From: Paracoccus aerius
Lineage (GTDB): Bacteria; Pseudomonadota; Alphaproteobacteria; Rhodobacterales; Rhodobacteraceae
Direction: 5' to 3'
Length of the DNA: 64,000 bases
Assembly: GCF_014656455.1 (NCBI RefSeq)
Contig: NZ_BNCL01000005.1
Location: forward strand, 62,001 to 126,000
The notes below the pieces were generated by a model that saw only the letters and a list, made by a program, of their open reading frames with translations, was not told the origin of the DNA and made no database searches. The position numbers and the translations under genes are program-made. Shown here piece by piece: positions 29,457-40,271 of the stretch (positions are counted from its first letter, which is position 1; each line of letters starts with the position of its first letter).

Positions 29457-31076
29457 ATGACCGCTGATTACGTCATCGTCGGGGCAGGGTCCGCCGGATG
29501 TGCCCTGGCCTATCGCCTGACCGAGGCAGGCCACGGCGTCACGCTGATCGAATATGGCGGCAGCGACATCGGCATCTTCATCCAGATGCCAGGCGCGCTG
29601 TCCTATCCGATGAACATGCCGCGATACGACTGGGGCTTCGCGACCCAGCCCGAACCGCATCTGGGCGGGCGCAGGCTGGCCACGCCGCGCGGCAAGGTGC
29701 TGGGCGGGTCGTCATCCATCAACGGCATGGTCTTCGTGCGCGGGCACCGCAAGGATTACGATCACTGGCGCGACAGCGGCGCGGCGGGCTGGGGCTATGA
29801 TGACGTGCTGCCCTATTTCAAGCGCATGGAAACCTGGCATGGCGGCGCGTCCGAATGGCGCGGCACCGACGGCCCCTTGCACGTAACGCGCGGCAAGCGC
29901 CGCAATCCGCTGTTCAACGCCTTCATCGAGGCCGGGCAGCAGGCCGGTTGGCCCTATACGCCCGACTATAATGGCGAACAGCAGGAAGGTTTTGGCCCGA
30001 TGGAGGCCACCATCTGGAAGGGCCGCCGCTGGTCCGCCGCCAATGCCTATCTGCGCCCGGCGCTGAAGACCGGCCGCCTGACCATCCTCCGGGGCTTCGC
30101 CCGCCGCATCCTGTTCGAAGGCAAGCGCGCCACAGGCGTCGAGATCGAGACCAAGCGCGGCATCGAACAGATCCGTGCGAACCGCGAGGTCATCGTCTCG
30201 GCCAGTTCGATCAACACGCCGAAGCTCTTGATGCTGTCGGGGATCGGCCCGGCCGACCATCTGCGCAAGCACGGCATCACGCCGCTGGCCGACCGGCCGG
30301 GCGTGGGGTCGAACCTGCAGGATCACCTTGAAATATACATGCAGTACAAGGCGCTGAAACCGATCACGCTCTACACTTATTACAACCTTCTGGGCAAAGG
30401 CCGGGTGGGTGTAGAATGGCTGTTGCAGAAGACCGGGCTTGGCGCGTCGAACCAGTTCGAAAGCTGCGGCTTCATCCGGTCCTCGGACGGGGTGGATTAT
30501 CCCGACATCCAGTATCACTTCCTGCCGCTGGCCGTTCGCTATGACGGCAAGGCAGCGGCGCAGGGGCATGGCTTCCAGGCCCATGTCGGCCCGATGCGGT
30601 CGAAATCGCGCGGCACTGTCCGACTGGCGTCAGGCGATCCTGCCGCCGCACCCGAGATCCGCTTCAACTACATGTCCCATCCCGACGACTGGGCCGAGTT
30701 CCGCGCCTGCGTGCGCCTGACCCGCAGGATCTTCAACCAGCTGGCCTTCGCCGAATACCGCGGCGACGAGATCCAGCCGGGCGCCGCCGTGCAGACCGAC
30801 GACCAGATCGATGCCTTCATCCGCGAGCACGCCGAATCGGCCTATCACCCCTGCGGCACCGCGCGCATGGGGTCGGCCACAGATCCGATGGCGGTGGTCG
30901 ATCCGGATCTCAGGGTGATCGGCGTGGAAGGCCTGCGCGTGGCCGACAGTTCGATCTTCCCGCGTATCACCAACGGCAACCTGAACGGCCCGTCGATCAT
31001 GGTCGGCGAAAAGGCCGCCGATCACATTCTGGGCCGCGCCCTGCACCGCGACGAAGGCCGGCTTGCCGCCGAATAG
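29457..31076 (+). CDS. betA: Choline dehydrogenase
   Basis: A 539-residue GMC oxidoreductase with the FAD dinucleotide motif [32 protein letters not shown] (GMC signature 1), [16 protein letters not shown] (signature 2), and the active-site His in [11 protein letters not shown]. It oxidises choline to betaine aldehyde at the membrane. The ATG at 29457 follows AGGGGG. Together with BetB it turns imported choline into glycine betaine. Confidence 0.95.
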   Translation: MTADYVIVGAGSAGCALAYRLTEAGHGVTLIEYGGSDIGIFIQMPGALSYPMNMPRYDWGFATQPEPHLGGRRLATPRGKVLGGSSSINGMVFVRGHRKDYDHWRDSGAAGWGYDDVLPYFKRMETWHGGASEWRGTDGPLHVTRGKRRNPLFNAFIEAGQQAGWPYTPDYNGEQQEGFGPMEATIWKGRRWSAANAYLRPALKTGRLTILRGFARRILFEGKRATGVEIETKRGIEQIRANREVIVSASSINTPKLLMLSGIGPADHLRKHGITPLADRPGVGSNLQDHLEIYMQYKALKPITLYTYYNLLGKGRVGVEWLLQKTGLGASNQFESCGFIRSSDGVDYPDIQYHFLPLAVRYDGKAAAQGHGFQAHVGPMRSKSRGTVRLASGDPAAAPEIRFNYMSHPDDWAEFRACVRLTRRIFNQLAFAEYRGDEIQPGAAVQTDDQIDAFIREHAESAYHPCGTARMGSATDPMAVVDPDLRVIGVEGLRVADSSIFPRITNGNLNGPSIMVGEKAADHILGRALHRDEGRLAAE

Positions 31077-31148
31077 GCATTTTCTGTGCTGCAAACACCC
31101 CCGCCGGAGGCACCTGCGATCACAGCAGGCGCTACCCCGGCGGCCGGG

Positions 31149-31889
31149 TCAGCCGTTCCCCCCGCGCGCGGCAGCGACCACGGGTTCCAGGCCGTCCGCA
31201 GGCATCCCGCGCAGCAGGGTGTCGCCGATGATGAAGGTGGGCGTGCCCATGATCGCCATCCGCTCGGCCAGCTGGCGGTTCTCGCGCAGGACGGCCGAAA
31301 CGGATTCGGTGTTCATGATGTTCAGCGCCTCGGCCCCGTCAACGCCGATGTCGCCCGCGATCTTCCCCAAGGCCTCGGGCGAGGGAGAGCCGCGCAGGTC
31401 CATTAGCGCATCATGCGCCTTCACATAGGCCTCGTCCCCGGCAAGCTGCTTGACCGCCACCGCAAAGCGGGCCGAGGTTTCGCTGTCCTGGCCCAGGATC
31501 GGAAATTCCTTCAGGATCAGCCGGATGTTGCCGTCGCTTTCGACGATGTCATGGACCTGCTGGTTGAACTTGCGGCAATAACCGCAGCGATAATCAATGA
31601 ACTCCACCATCGTCACGTCGCCGTCCGGGTTGCCGCCGACCCAGCTGTGGCCGTCGTCGAAGATCGCGTCGCGGTTCGCGGCCACAAGGGCCACGTCGTT
31701 CTGCGCCTCGGACGCGACGCGGCGTTCCTCCAGCACGTTGATCGACTCCACCAGCACTTCGGGATTGGCCATCAGGTATTCGCGCACGGCGTCCCCGAAG
31801 GCGGCTTTCTCGGCCTCGGTCATGGCGGAAATGTCAAAGGCCATGACAGGGGTCGCGGTCAAAAGCAGCGCGGCGATCAGGCGTTTCAT
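31149..31889 (-). CDS. DsbA family periplasmic thiol-disulfide oxidoreductase
   Basis: A 246-residue exported protein: signal peptide (MKRLIAALLLTATPVMAFD), a helical N-terminal extension (to about 90), then a thioredoxin-like domain with VEFIDYRCGYCRKFNQQV (CGYC) and a cis-Pro segment MGTPTFIIGD. This matches the DsbA/ScsC-like group of alphaproteobacteria, which oxidise or isomerise disulfides in the periplasm. GAGGA precedes the ATG. It is convergent with betA, about 70 bp apart. Confidence 0.92.
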   Translation of the reverse strand: MKRLIAALLLTATPVMAFDISAMTEAEKAAFGDAVREYLMANPEVLVESINVLEERRVASEAQNDVALVAANRDAIFDDGHSWVGGNPDGDVTMVEFIDYRCGYCRKFNQQVHDIVESDGNIRLILKEFPILGQDSETSARFAVAVKQLAGDEAYVKAHDALMDLRGSPSPEALGKIAGDIGVDGAEALNIMNTESVSAVLRENRQLAERMAIMGTPTFIIGDTLLRGMPADGLEPVVAAARGGNG

Positions 31890-32046
31890 CGGGATCCTCG
31901 TGTTCCGGTCGCATTGACCTTGGCGCGCGCGCGCGGGCTTGGCAAGAAAGCCGCTCACAAAGCTGCGTGACCGAAGGGTGTCATGGGCCTTTTCGCCTGG
32001 GCCCTGGGGGCGTAAGACAAGGGAAAAAGACAAAAGGCATCCGAGC

Positions 32047-33183
32047 ATGAAGAAATCCCTTCGCGGTCAGGTCGATCCCTTCATCGTCATGGACGTGATG
32101 GAGGCCGCCAGCCGGGCCGAGGCCGCAGGCCGCCACATCATCCACATGGAGGTGGGCCAGCCCGGCACCCCCGCACCCGAAGGCGCGCGCCGCGCGCTGG
32201 CTGCCGCGCTGGAACAACCGCTGGGCTATACCGTGGCGCTTGGCCTTCCCGCGCTGCGCCAGGGGATCGCGGATCTTTACCGCCGTTGGTATGGCGTGGA
32301 TCTGGATCCGGCGCGCGTGGTGGTAACGCCCGGCAGCAGCGGGGCCTTTATCCTGGCCTTTTCGGCCCTGTTCGATGCGGGTGACAAGGTGGCGATGGGC
32401 TATCCAGGATATCCAAGCTATCGCCAGATCCTGCGGGCCATGTCGTTGGAACCTGTGGGCATTCCGACGCGGGCCGAGGACCGCTATCAGCCGCGCGCCC
32501 AGGATCTGCCCGAAGGTTGCGCGGGACTGATCCTTGCCTCGCCGGGCAACCCGTCGGGCACGGTGTTGCGGACCGACGAACTGCGCGCGCTGTCGGATGC
32601 GGCCCGAGCGAAGGGCATGGCACTGATCTCGGACGAAATCTATCATGGCCTGTCCTATGGCGACCGCTGCCATTCCGCGCTCGAGGTGACGGACAATGTC
32701 TTCGTCATCAACTCCTTCAGCAAGTATTTCTCAATGACCGGCTGGCGGGTCGGCTGGATGGTCGTGCCGCCGGACCACATTCGCACGGTCGAACGGCTGG
32801 CGCAGAACATGTTCATCTGCCCGCCCCATGCCAGCCAGGTCGCAGCCCTTGCCGCATTGGATTGCACGGGCGAAGCCGATGCCAACCTGGCCGTCTATGC
32901 GGAGAACCGCCGGCTGATGCTGGAAGGGCTGCCCAAGGCGGGCTTCCACCGCATCGCGCCGCCGGAAGGGGCCTTCTACATCTATGCCGACGTGTCGGAT
33001 CTGACCGACGACTCGCTGGCCTTCGCGGCCGAGATCCTCGACAAGGCAGGCGTGGCCGTGACGCCGGGGCTGGACTTCGATCCCGACCGGGGTGCGCGGA
33101 CACTGCGCTTTTCCTATGCCCGTGCCACGGCGGACATCGCCGAAGGCCTGCGCCGCCTGACGGAGTTCATGGCTGCGCGATGA
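32047..33183 (+). CDS. Class I/II PLP-dependent aminotransferase
   Basis: A 378-residue fold-type I aminotransferase. ASPGNPSGT, SDEIYHGLSYG (Asp and Tyr contacting PLP), NSFSKYFSMTGWRVGW with the Schiff-base Lys, and the C-terminal RFSYARA arginine are clear. The amino donor and acceptor cannot be fixed by sequence. The start at 32047 begins MKKSLRGQVDPFIV, as in homologues. The stop overlaps the amiC ATG (33180-33183). Confidence 0.92.
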   Translation: MKKSLRGQVDPFIVMDVMEAASRAEAAGRHIIHMEVGQPGTPAPEGARRALAAALEQPLGYTVALGLPALRQGIADLYRRWYGVDLDPARVVVTPGSSGAFILAFSALFDAGDKVAMGYPGYPSYRQILRAMSLEPVGIPTRAEDRYQPRAQDLPEGCAGLILASPGNPSGTVLRTDELRALSDAARAKGMALISDEIYHGLSYGDRCHSALEVTDNVFVINSFSKYFSMTGWRVGWMVVPPDHIRTVERLAQNMFICPPHASQVAALAALDCTGEADANLAVYAENRRLMLEGLPKAGFHRIAPPEGAFYIYADVSDLTDDSLAFAAEILDKAGVAVTPGLDFDPDRGARTLRFSYARATADIAEGLRRLTEFMAAR

Positions 33184-34379
33184 CATGGCTTGCGCTGATC
33201 CTGTCGCTGCTGATGTCGCTGCCCGCCTGGGCAGAGGATCCGGCGCGGCTGGATCTGGGCGGCTCGGCGCTGGTCACGACGGGGCGCGGCTGGGGCGGGC
33301 CACAGCCGCTGGAGCTTCGGCTTTCGCTGACGAAGCCCGTGCCCTATCGCACTTTCCTGGTGGACGGCCCGCCCCGGCTGATCGTCGATCTGAAGGGTGC
33401 CGATCTGGGGTTGGCGCACCCGCAGGACATGTTCGGCGCGGACAATGCACCTGCGATCCGCTGGGGGGCATACCGCCAGGGCTGGTCGCGCGTGGTCGTG
33501 GAATTGCCCGGCCCCTATCGCATCGACCGGGCGGGTCAGGCCGCGCGCGCGGCCTTGTCGCAGATCACCGTGGCCCTTGCCCCCGTCGCCGCCGAGGACT
33601 TCGCGCCACGTCCCTCGGCCACGGCTGCGCTGCGCGACCTGCCCGAACCGGCCGAAACGCCCGATGCCCCGGCGGACGAAGCCTTCACCGTCGTCCTTGA
33701 CCCAGGCCATGGCGGCTTCGACCCCGGCGCCCTGGCCGAGGGCGAAAGCGAGGCGAACCTGGTCCTGGTCTTCTCGCTGGAACTGCGTGCCGCCTTGCAG
33801 GCGCGGGGCATCAATGTCGTGATGACGCGCGAGGATGACAGCTTCGTGGCCCTGGAGCGCCGCATGACGATGGCGCGGCAGGCGGGGGGCGATCTGTTCA
33901 TCTCGCTTCATGCCGATGCGCTGCCGGAAGGGCAGGCGGCGGGGGCGTCCGTCTATGTCTGGAACCCTTCGGCGGACGGGCGGGCGACGGAACAACTGAC
34001 CCTGCGCCACGAACGGGACGACCTGATGGCGGGCATGGACTTTTCCGGCCATGACGATGCGCTTGCGGGCGTGCTGATGGACTTCGCCCGCACCGACACC
34101 CAGCCCCGGTCGGAAAGCTTCGCCCGCTGGATGACCTCGCGGATGTCGCTGCTGGGAATCGTGATGCATGAACGGCCGGTCCAGCGCGCGACCTATTCGG
34201 TTCTGAAATCGCCCGACATGCCGTCGGCGCTGCTGGAACTGGGCTTCATCTCGGACCATGACGACCGGGCGAACCTTTTGAACCCGCAATGGCGCGAACG
34301 GATGGTGCGGGCGGTGGCCGAGGCGATCGTGGGCTGGGCGCGCGACGAATCCGCGCGGGCCGCGATGCTGCGCCGCTAG
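33180..34379 (+). CDS. amiC: N-acetylmuramoyl-L-alanine amidase, AMIN + Amidase_3
   Basis: A 399-residue exported zinc amidase cutting the amide bond between MurNAc and peptide for daughter-cell separation. It has a signal peptide (LALILSLLMSLPAWA), an AMIN domain (about 25-140) for septal targeting, then an Amidase_3 domain with LDPGHGGFDPGA (zinc His), EANLVLVF (zinc Glu), FISLHADA (zinc His) and LLELGFIS (catalytic Glu). It is followed by the PBP1a gene, putting peptidoglycan cleavage beside synthesis. Confidence 0.93.
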   Translation: MTWLALILSLLMSLPAWAEDPARLDLGGSALVTTGRGWGGPQPLELRLSLTKPVPYRTFLVDGPPRLIVDLKGADLGLAHPQDMFGADNAPAIRWGAYRQGWSRVVVELPGPYRIDRAGQAARAALSQITVALAPVAAEDFAPRPSATAALRDLPEPAETPDAPADEAFTVVLDPGHGGFDPGALAEGESEANLVLVFSLELRAALQARGINVVMTREDDSFVALERRMTMARQAGGDLFISLHADALPEGQAAGASVYVWNPSADGRATEQLTLRHERDDLMAGMDFSGHDDALAGVLMDFARTDTQPRSESFARWMTSRMSLLGIVMHERPVQRATYSVLKSPDMPSALLELGFISDHDDRANLLNPQWRERMVRAVAEAIVGWARDESARAAMLRR

Positions 34380-34472
34380 GGCCCATCACCGGCGCGTGAT
34401 CGCTTAGTGTTGTTTTGACCGGGGCAGGCCGTGCCGCTATAGACGGGACCAAGTCCACGGAAAGGCCCTTCC

Positions 34473-37022
34473 TTGCTGCGCAGCATCCTGTCCTTCTTCG
34501 GCGCCATCTTCTCGTGGTTCGTCACTGCGAGCTTCTTCATCGCGCTGACCGTGGGCGCGATCTTCTGGATCTATTCCCGCGACCTGCCCAGCCACGAGAC
34601 GCTGGCCCAGTACACGCCCAAGACCATCAGCCGGATCTATTCGGGCGAGGGGATGCTGATCGACGAATTCGCCGAGGAACGCCGCCTGTATGTTCCGGTC
34701 GAGGAGATCCCCGACCTGGTCAAGCACGCCTTTATCAGCGCCGAGGACAAGAACTTCTACAACCATCCCGGCTATGACGTGCGCGGCATCATCAGCGCGG
34801 CCTATCAGGCGGTGGCCTCGCGCGGGTCGTCGGTGCGGGGTGCGTCCACGATCACGCAGCAGGTGATGAAGAACTTCCTTCTGTCCTCGGACCGCAGCGT
34901 GGAACGCAAGGTCAAGGAACTGATCCTGGCATCGCGGCTGGAACGCACGCTGTCCAAGGACCAGATCCTGGAACTGTACCTGAACGAGATCTTCCTGGGG
35001 CAGAACAGCTTTGGCGTGGCCGCCGCCGCCCAGACCTATTTCAACAAGTCCCTGTCGGAACTGGCCCCGCACGAGGCCGCGATGCTGGCCGCCATGCCGC
35101 AGGCGCCCGGCCGCTATCACCCGGTCACGGCCAAGGACCGCGTGACCGAACGGCGCAACTATGTCCTGCGCGAGATGTGGCAGAACGGCTATATCGAAGA
35201 GGCGACCTATCAGGCCGAAGCCAGGCTGCCGCTGAAATCAGTGCAGAACGGCGACTACCCGGCCTTTCGCCAGCAGCTTCCGCCGCGCGACTATTTCACC
35301 GACGAAATCCGCCGCCAGCTTGCCGCCCAGTTCGGCAACGAGGAATTCTTCGGCGGCGGCCTGACCATCCGCGCGACCGTAAACCCCGACCTGCAGTCGG
35401 CGGCGGCCGATGCGCTGCGGGACGCGCTCGAGGATTATGACCGGGGCACGGGCGTCTGGCGCGGCACGGGCGAAACGATCCCGGCCGAACAGTTGACGGA
35501 CGAGGCCACCTGGCGCGGCGCCTTGTGGCAAGTTCAGGTGCCGCGCGACGTCCCCGGCTGGCATCCCGCCGTGGTGCTTGAGGTGGGGGCAAGCGATGCC
35601 CGTATCGGTATCGAGGGGATCGAGGAAGATCCCGACGGGCACTGGATCCCCGCCGAGGATGTGCAATGGGCGCGCAAGCGCGGCCCCGACAACAGGCTGG
35701 GCCCGCGCGCGCAGGTGGCGGGCGATCTGGTCGCGGTGGGCGATGTGGTTCTGGTCCGCGCCATGACGCGCGACAGCGACGGCAGCTTCATCCGCTGGAC
35801 CCTGCGCCAGGTGCCCGAGATCCAGGGCGGCTTCATGGCCATGGACGTGAACACCGGCCGCGTGATGGCGATGCAGGGCGGGTTTTCCTACCAGTCCTCG
35901 GTCTTCAACCGGGCGACGCAGGCGCAGCGCCAGCCGGGGTCCAGCTTCAAGCCCTTCGTCTATGCCGCCGCGCTGGACAACAACTATACCCCCGCCACCA
36001 TCGTGGTGGACGAACCAATCACGCTGAACACCCCCTTCGGCCTGTGGGAGCCCAAGAACTCGACCGGGCAGACCTATGGTCCGACGCCCCTGCGCACCGG
36101 CATCGAGATGTCGCGGAACCTGATGACGATCCGCATCGCCCAGGACATCGGGATGGAGCGGGTGGCCGAATATGCCGAAAGCTTCGGCGTCTATGACGAG
36201 TTGAAGCCGTTCCTGGCCAACGCCCTGGGCGCGCAGGAGACGACCCTGTTCAAGATGGTGGCCGCCTATGCGATGTTCGCCAACGGCGGCGAACGGGTCG
36301 AACCCACGCTGGTGGACCGCGTGCAGGACCGGCGCGGGCGCACGATCTATCGCCATGACCAGCGGGTCTGCGAGACCTGCGGCCAGCAGGCGCTGCCGGT
36401 GGGGCAGGGGCCGGTGATCGACACCAACCGCGAACGGGTCATGGATGCGGTGACGGCCTATCAGCTGACCTCGATGCTGGAAGGGGCGGTGGAACGCGGG
36501 TCGGGAAGCGGGGTCGATCTGCCGGTGCCGATCGCTGGCAAGACGGGCACCACGAACGATGCCAAGGACGTGTGGTTCATCGGTTATTCCAGCAACATCG
36601 TCGCGGGCTGCTATCTGGGCTATGACCAGCCGCGCACGCTGGGCAGCAACGCCTATGGCGGGACGCTGTGCGTGCCGGTCTTCAACGCCTTCATGCGCAA
36701 GGCCGTGGCCGAGTTCGGCGGCACCGACTTTGCCGTTCCGCCCGGCGGCTACTGGGTCAAGATCGACCGCACCACCGGGCAGCGGCTGCCCGACAGCGCC
36801 ACCGGCCCCAATGTCGTGGCCGAGTATTTCCGCAACGGCACCGACCCCGATTGGGGATCGCCGCTGATCGTGTCGGGCTTTGGCGACGACAATGTGGTCC
36901 TGCCCTGGCAGGCGGGGGCGGGATCCGCAACGGGGACCGCCATCACCACCTCGACCGGGGAACGCAAGGTGATCCCCAGCCGGACCGATTTCGGCACCAT
37001 GTCCTCGGGCGGGCTGTACTGA
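34473..37022 (+). CDS. mrcA: Bifunctional class A penicillin-binding protein 1A
   Basis: An 849-residue inner-membrane enzyme: N-terminal membrane helix (FVTASFFIALTVGAIFWI), GT51 transglycosylase with SAEDKNFYNHPG (catalytic Glu) and RGASTITQQ, an OB-like insertion, then a transpeptidase domain with QPGSSFKPF (SxxK serine), MSRNL (SxN) and AGKTGTTND (KTG). It polymerises and crosslinks glycan strands. The start appears to be TTG at 34473 behind a GGAAAGG site. Length is typical for PBP1a. Confidence 0.94.
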   Translation: MLRSILSFFGAIFSWFVTASFFIALTVGAIFWIYSRDLPSHETLAQYTPKTISRIYSGEGMLIDEFAEERRLYVPVEEIPDLVKHAFISAEDKNFYNHPGYDVRGIISAAYQAVASRGSSVRGASTITQQVMKNFLLSSDRSVERKVKELILASRLERTLSKDQILELYLNEIFLGQNSFGVAAAAQTYFNKSLSELAPHEAAMLAAMPQAPGRYHPVTAKDRVTERRNYVLREMWQNGYIEEATYQAEARLPLKSVQNGDYPAFRQQLPPRDYFTDEIRRQLAAQFGNEEFFGGGLTIRATVNPDLQSAAADALRDALEDYDRGTGVWRGTGETIPAEQLTDEATWRGALWQVQVPRDVPGWHPAVVLEVGASDARIGIEGIEEDPDGHWIPAEDVQWARKRGPDNRLGPRAQVAGDLVAVGDVVLVRAMTRDSDGSFIRWTLRQVPEIQGGFMAMDVNTGRVMAMQGGFSYQSSVFNRATQAQRQPGSSFKPFVYAAALDNNYTPATIVVDEPITLNTPFGLWEPKNSTGQTYGPTPLRTGIEMSRNLMTIRIAQDIGMERVAEYAESFGVYDELKPFLANALGAQETTLFKMVAAYAMFANGGERVEPTLVDRVQDRRGRTIYRHDQRVCETCGQQALPVGQGPVIDTNRERVMDAVTAYQLTSMLEGAVERGSGSGVDLPVPIAGKTGTTNDAKDVWFIGYSSNIVAGCYLGYDQPRTLGSNAYGGTLCVPVFNAFMRKAVAEFGGTDFAVPPGGYWVKIDRTTGQRLPDSATGPNVVAEYFRNGTDPDWGSPLIVSGFGDDNVVLPWQAGAGSATGTAITTSTGERKVIPSRTDFGTMSSGGLY

Positions 37023-37029
37023 CCAGCGG

Positions 37030-37533
37030 TCAATCCTTGGGATCAGCGCCGGGTTTTCCTTGATGATGCGCGGGGGTCCGGACGATCCGCACCATCCACA
37101 GGATCAGCACCGCCAATGCCGTCCCCATCACGGCCAGCAGCCCGTCCCCCGTGCCCGAGGCCAAGCCAACGGCGCCCGCCAGCCACATCGACGCGCCGGT
37201 CGTCACGTTGCGCACGGTTCCGCCGCTGAAGATGATCGACCCTGCCGCCAGGAAGGCCACGCCGGCAGTCACGGCCTCGATCAGGCGCAGGGGGTCGATG
37301 CGCAGGGCCTCGCCCTCGTCTGCGGGGAAATGGGTCAGTTCCATCGCGACCACCGTGAACATCGCTGCCGCAAGCGAGATCAGCATATGCGTGCGCAGCC
37401 CGGCCGCGCGGGCGCTGACCTCTCGTTCCCAGCCGATCAGGCCGCCCAGCACCACCGCCAGGGCAAGACGCATCGCCACCACGGGCAAGGGCATGGATTG
37501 CAGCGGCTGGAACAGATCCTCGATCAGGGGCAT
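37030..37533 (-). CDS. MgtC/SapB family membrane protein
   Basis: A 167-residue protein with about five helices: VVAMRLALAVVLGGLIGWERE, GLRTHMLISLAAAMFTVVAM, AGVAFLAAGSIIF, TTGASMWLAGAVGLASG and AVMGTALAVLILWMV. This is the MgtC N-terminal domain; the C-terminal cytoplasmic domain of virulence-type MgtC is absent. Roles in Mg limitation and ATP synthase control are known for MgtC but cannot be assumed here. The ATG at 37533 is preferred to a TTG at 37569; neither has a clear ribosome binding site. Confidence 0.88.
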   Translation of the reverse strand: MPLIEDLFQPLQSMPLPVVAMRLALAVVLGGLIGWEREVSARAAGLRTHMLISLAAAMFTVVAMELTHFPADEGEALRIDPLRLIEAVTAGVAFLAAGSIIFSGGTVRNVTTGASMWLAGAVGLASGTGDGLLAVMGTALAVLILWMVRIVRTPAHHQGKPGADPKD

Positions 37534-37676
37534 GGCAGTCCGTGACGGTTTCGTGACGATGCGGGTCAACGTGGGACGGTGCCACAGGGTTGCAGGCCCG
37601 GCCCTTGCCCGGCAGCCCCGCGCGCGTTATCACCCCTGACCTGACGCCCGTCCGCCCGAACCCCAAGGATCCCGCC

Positions 37677-38804
37677 ATGCGCGCCGAAACGCAGTCCACA
37701 ATCGAGGCCATCCGCAAGTCGCTGACCCTGCTGGGGCAACGGATGGATTGGCAGACCGCGCCGCACCGGCTGGAGGAGATGAACGCCATGATCGAGGCGG
37801 GCGACCTGTGGTCCGATCCCGCCCGCGCGCAGAAGCTGATGCGTGAACGCCAGGCCCTGCTGGACGCGCTTGAAACCTATCGCCGCATCGACGGGGACTT
37901 GGCGGCCAATGCCGAGATGGTCGAACTGGCCGAGGAGGAAGGCGACGCAGACCTGGTGGCCGAGGCCGAAGCGAACCTGAAGTCGCTGGCCGAACTGGCC
38001 GCGCAAAAGGAACTGGAAGCCCTGCTGAACGGCGAGGCGGACGGCAACGACACCTTCCTGGAAATCAACGCCGGCGCGGGCGGCACGGAAAGCTGCGACT
38101 GGGCCTCCATGCTGGCGCGCATGTATGTCCGCTGGGCCGAGAAGAAGGGCTACGAGGTCGAGCTTCTGTCCGAAACCTCGGGCGACGAGGCCGGCATCCG
38201 CAGCGCCGCCTATAAGGTCAGCGGCCACAATGCCTATGGTTGGCTGAAGTCGGAATCGGGCGTGCATCGCCTTGTCCGCATCAGCCCCTATGACAGCGCG
38301 GCGCGGCGGCACACGTCCTTCAGTTCCGTCTGGGTTTATCCTGTCGTGGACGACAACATCGAGATCGACATCCCCGACCGCGACATCCGCATCGACACCT
38401 ACCGGTCGTCGGGAGCGGGCGGTCAGCACGTCAACACCACCGACTCGGCCGTGCGGATCACTCACCTGCCGACCGGGATCGTGGTCACCAGCTCGGAAAA
38501 GTCGCAGCACCAGAACCGGGCCAATGCCATGGCCGCCCTGAAGGCGCGTCTGTACCAGATGGAACTGGACAAGCGGAACGCCGAGATCAACGCCCAGCAC
38601 GCCGCCAAGGGCGATGCCGGCTGGGGCAACCAGATCCGCAGCTATGTCCTGCACCCGTACCAGATGGTCAAGGATCTGCGCACGGGCGAGGAGACCAGCG
38701 ACACGCAGGGCGTGCTGGACGGCGACCTGGACGCCTTCATGGCCGCCACCCTGGCCCTGGATGTCGCCGGGAAAAGCCGGGCCGAGGCCAACGCCGAGGA
38801 CTGA
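37677..38804 (+). CDS. prfB: Peptide chain release factor 2
   Basis: A 375-residue class I release factor for UAA and UGA. The codon-recognition tripeptide is SPY in [16 protein letters not shown], the alphaproteobacterial version of SPF, and the GGQ loop is [10 protein letters not shown]. The frame is continuous, with no internal UGA near codon 25, so the programmed frameshift that autoregulates Escherichia coli prfB is absent. It has its own start region after convergent mgtC. Confidence 0.96.
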   Translation: MRAETQSTIEAIRKSLTLLGQRMDWQTAPHRLEEMNAMIEAGDLWSDPARAQKLMRERQALLDALETYRRIDGDLAANAEMVELAEEEGDADLVAEAEANLKSLAELAAQKELEALLNGEADGNDTFLEINAGAGGTESCDWASMLARMYVRWAEKKGYEVELLSETSGDEAGIRSAAYKVSGHNAYGWLKSESGVHRLVRISPYDSAARRHTSFSSVWVYPVVDDNIEIDIPDRDIRIDTYRSSGAGGQHVNTTDSAVRITHLPTGIVVTSSEKSQHQNRANAMAALKARLYQMELDKRNAEINAQHAAKGDAGWGNQIRSYVLHPYQMVKDLRTGEETSDTQGVLDGDLDAFMAATLALDVAGKSRAEANAED

Positions 38805-38865
38805 GGCCGGGGATAGACCGGACCGCCAATCGCGTTATGCTGCACCTGCGAAGAAAGGGGCAGCG

Positions 38866-39936
38866 ATGGACGAAAAGCGGATCAACCTGGCCTTGCAGGG
38901 CGGCGGCGCGCATGGCGCCTTTTCCTGGGGCGTCCTCGACCGGCTTCTGGACGAGGATTGGCTGACGATTTCCGCCATCAGCGGCACCTCGGCCGGTGCC
39001 CTGAACGCTGCGGCCCTGAAAGGCGGGCTGGCGCGGCATCCGGGCCGGGCGGGGCGCCGGGCGGCGAGGGAAAACCTCGATTTCCTGTGGGCGCAGGTCG
39101 GGCAGCGCAGTGACAACCGTCTGGTGCGGTGGATGCATTCGATCTTTCCGGCCCCGCAAGGCATGGACCGGCTGACTGAACTGTTCTCTCCGGCGGCCTG
39201 GCTGGACAGCCTGACGCGGGTTTTCAGCCCCTATGACTATGGTCCCTTCTACGTGAACCCGCTGGGGGCGGTGCTGCGCGAGTTGCCCCATCCCGATTTC
39301 AGCAACGACCGGGGACCGCGCCTGTTCGTCGCGGCGACCAATGTGCGCACGGGCCGGATCCGGGTGTTCACCCGTGCCGCCGCTACGGTTGACGCCGTCA
39401 TGGCCTCGGCCTGCCTGCCGACCCTGTTCCGCGCGGTCGAGATCTGCGACCCTGATACCGGCGCGCTCGAAGCCTTTTGGGATGGCGGCTTCACCGGCAA
39501 CCCGGCGATGTTCCCGCTGTATGACCAGAGCTTGCCGCGCGACATCGTCATCGTGAACATCAACCCCCTGCTGCGCGACGGAATCCCCCGCACGCCTGCC
39601 CAGATCGCCGACCGCGTGAACGAGGTCAGCTTCAATGCCTCGCTGATGGCCGACCTGAGGGCCATCAACTTCGTCAAGCGCCTGTTCGCCGAAGACCGGC
39701 TGCAGAACCGCACCATGAAGAACCCGCTGGTCCACATGATCCTGGACGACGTGCTGATGAACGACTTGACCGCCCGGTCCAAGCTGATGCCCGCCCCCGG
39801 CCTGCTGGCCCGCATGAAAGAGGCAGGACAGGTCGCGGCGGACAGCTTTCTTGCGAAACACGCCGACGCGCTGAACCGCCGTGACACGGTGGACCTACCG
39901 GCCTTGTTCGCAGGATCGGGCGTGATCGGCGCGTGA
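38866..39936 (+). CDS. Patatin-like phospholipase family protein
   Basis: A 356-residue protein with GGGAHGAFSWG (oxyanion hole), GTSAGALNA (nucleophile Ser in GxSxG) and WDGGFTGNP (catalytic Asp), the Ser-Asp dyad of patatins, cytoplasmic or membrane-associated lipid acyl hydrolases. No signal peptide is seen. AAGAAAGGGG precedes the ATG. Some bacterial relatives affect polyhydroxyalkanoate granules or membrane lipids; nothing here picks one role. Confidence 0.92.
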   Translation: MDEKRINLALQGGGAHGAFSWGVLDRLLDEDWLTISAISGTSAGALNAAALKGGLARHPGRAGRRAARENLDFLWAQVGQRSDNRLVRWMHSIFPAPQGMDRLTELFSPAAWLDSLTRVFSPYDYGPFYVNPLGAVLRELPHPDFSNDRGPRLFVAATNVRTGRIRVFTRAAATVDAVMASACLPTLFRAVEICDPDTGALEAFWDGGFTGNPAMFPLYDQSLPRDIVIVNINPLLRDGIPRTPAQIADRVNEVSFNASLMADLRAINFVKRLFAEDRLQNRTMKNPLVHMILDDVLMNDLTARSKLMPAPGLLARMKEAGQVAADSFLAKHADALNRRDTVDLPALFAGSGVIGA

Positions 39937-39988
39937 TGGGGCACGCAGCTTGCCAACCCCTGCGTGCCCGGCTAGAAGGCAAGCCGGC

Positions 39989-40064
<76 letters not shown>

Positions 40065-40195
40065 TCACCCCGATATTGCGGATGTGGCCCAAGCGGGCTT
40101 GCGCTTGTTCGCAAACGCCTGCGGCGAAACATGGAACATCGCCCCAGGACATCGTCCCGGGCATCCGCATTCTGATGAAATGGCTTGAAGTTCTT

Positions 40196-40271
<76 letters not shown>

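Noticed and set aside
37677..37760. Programmed frameshift in prfB
   Set aside because: The reading frame is continuous from the start through the conserved N-terminus, with no in-frame UGA near codon 25.
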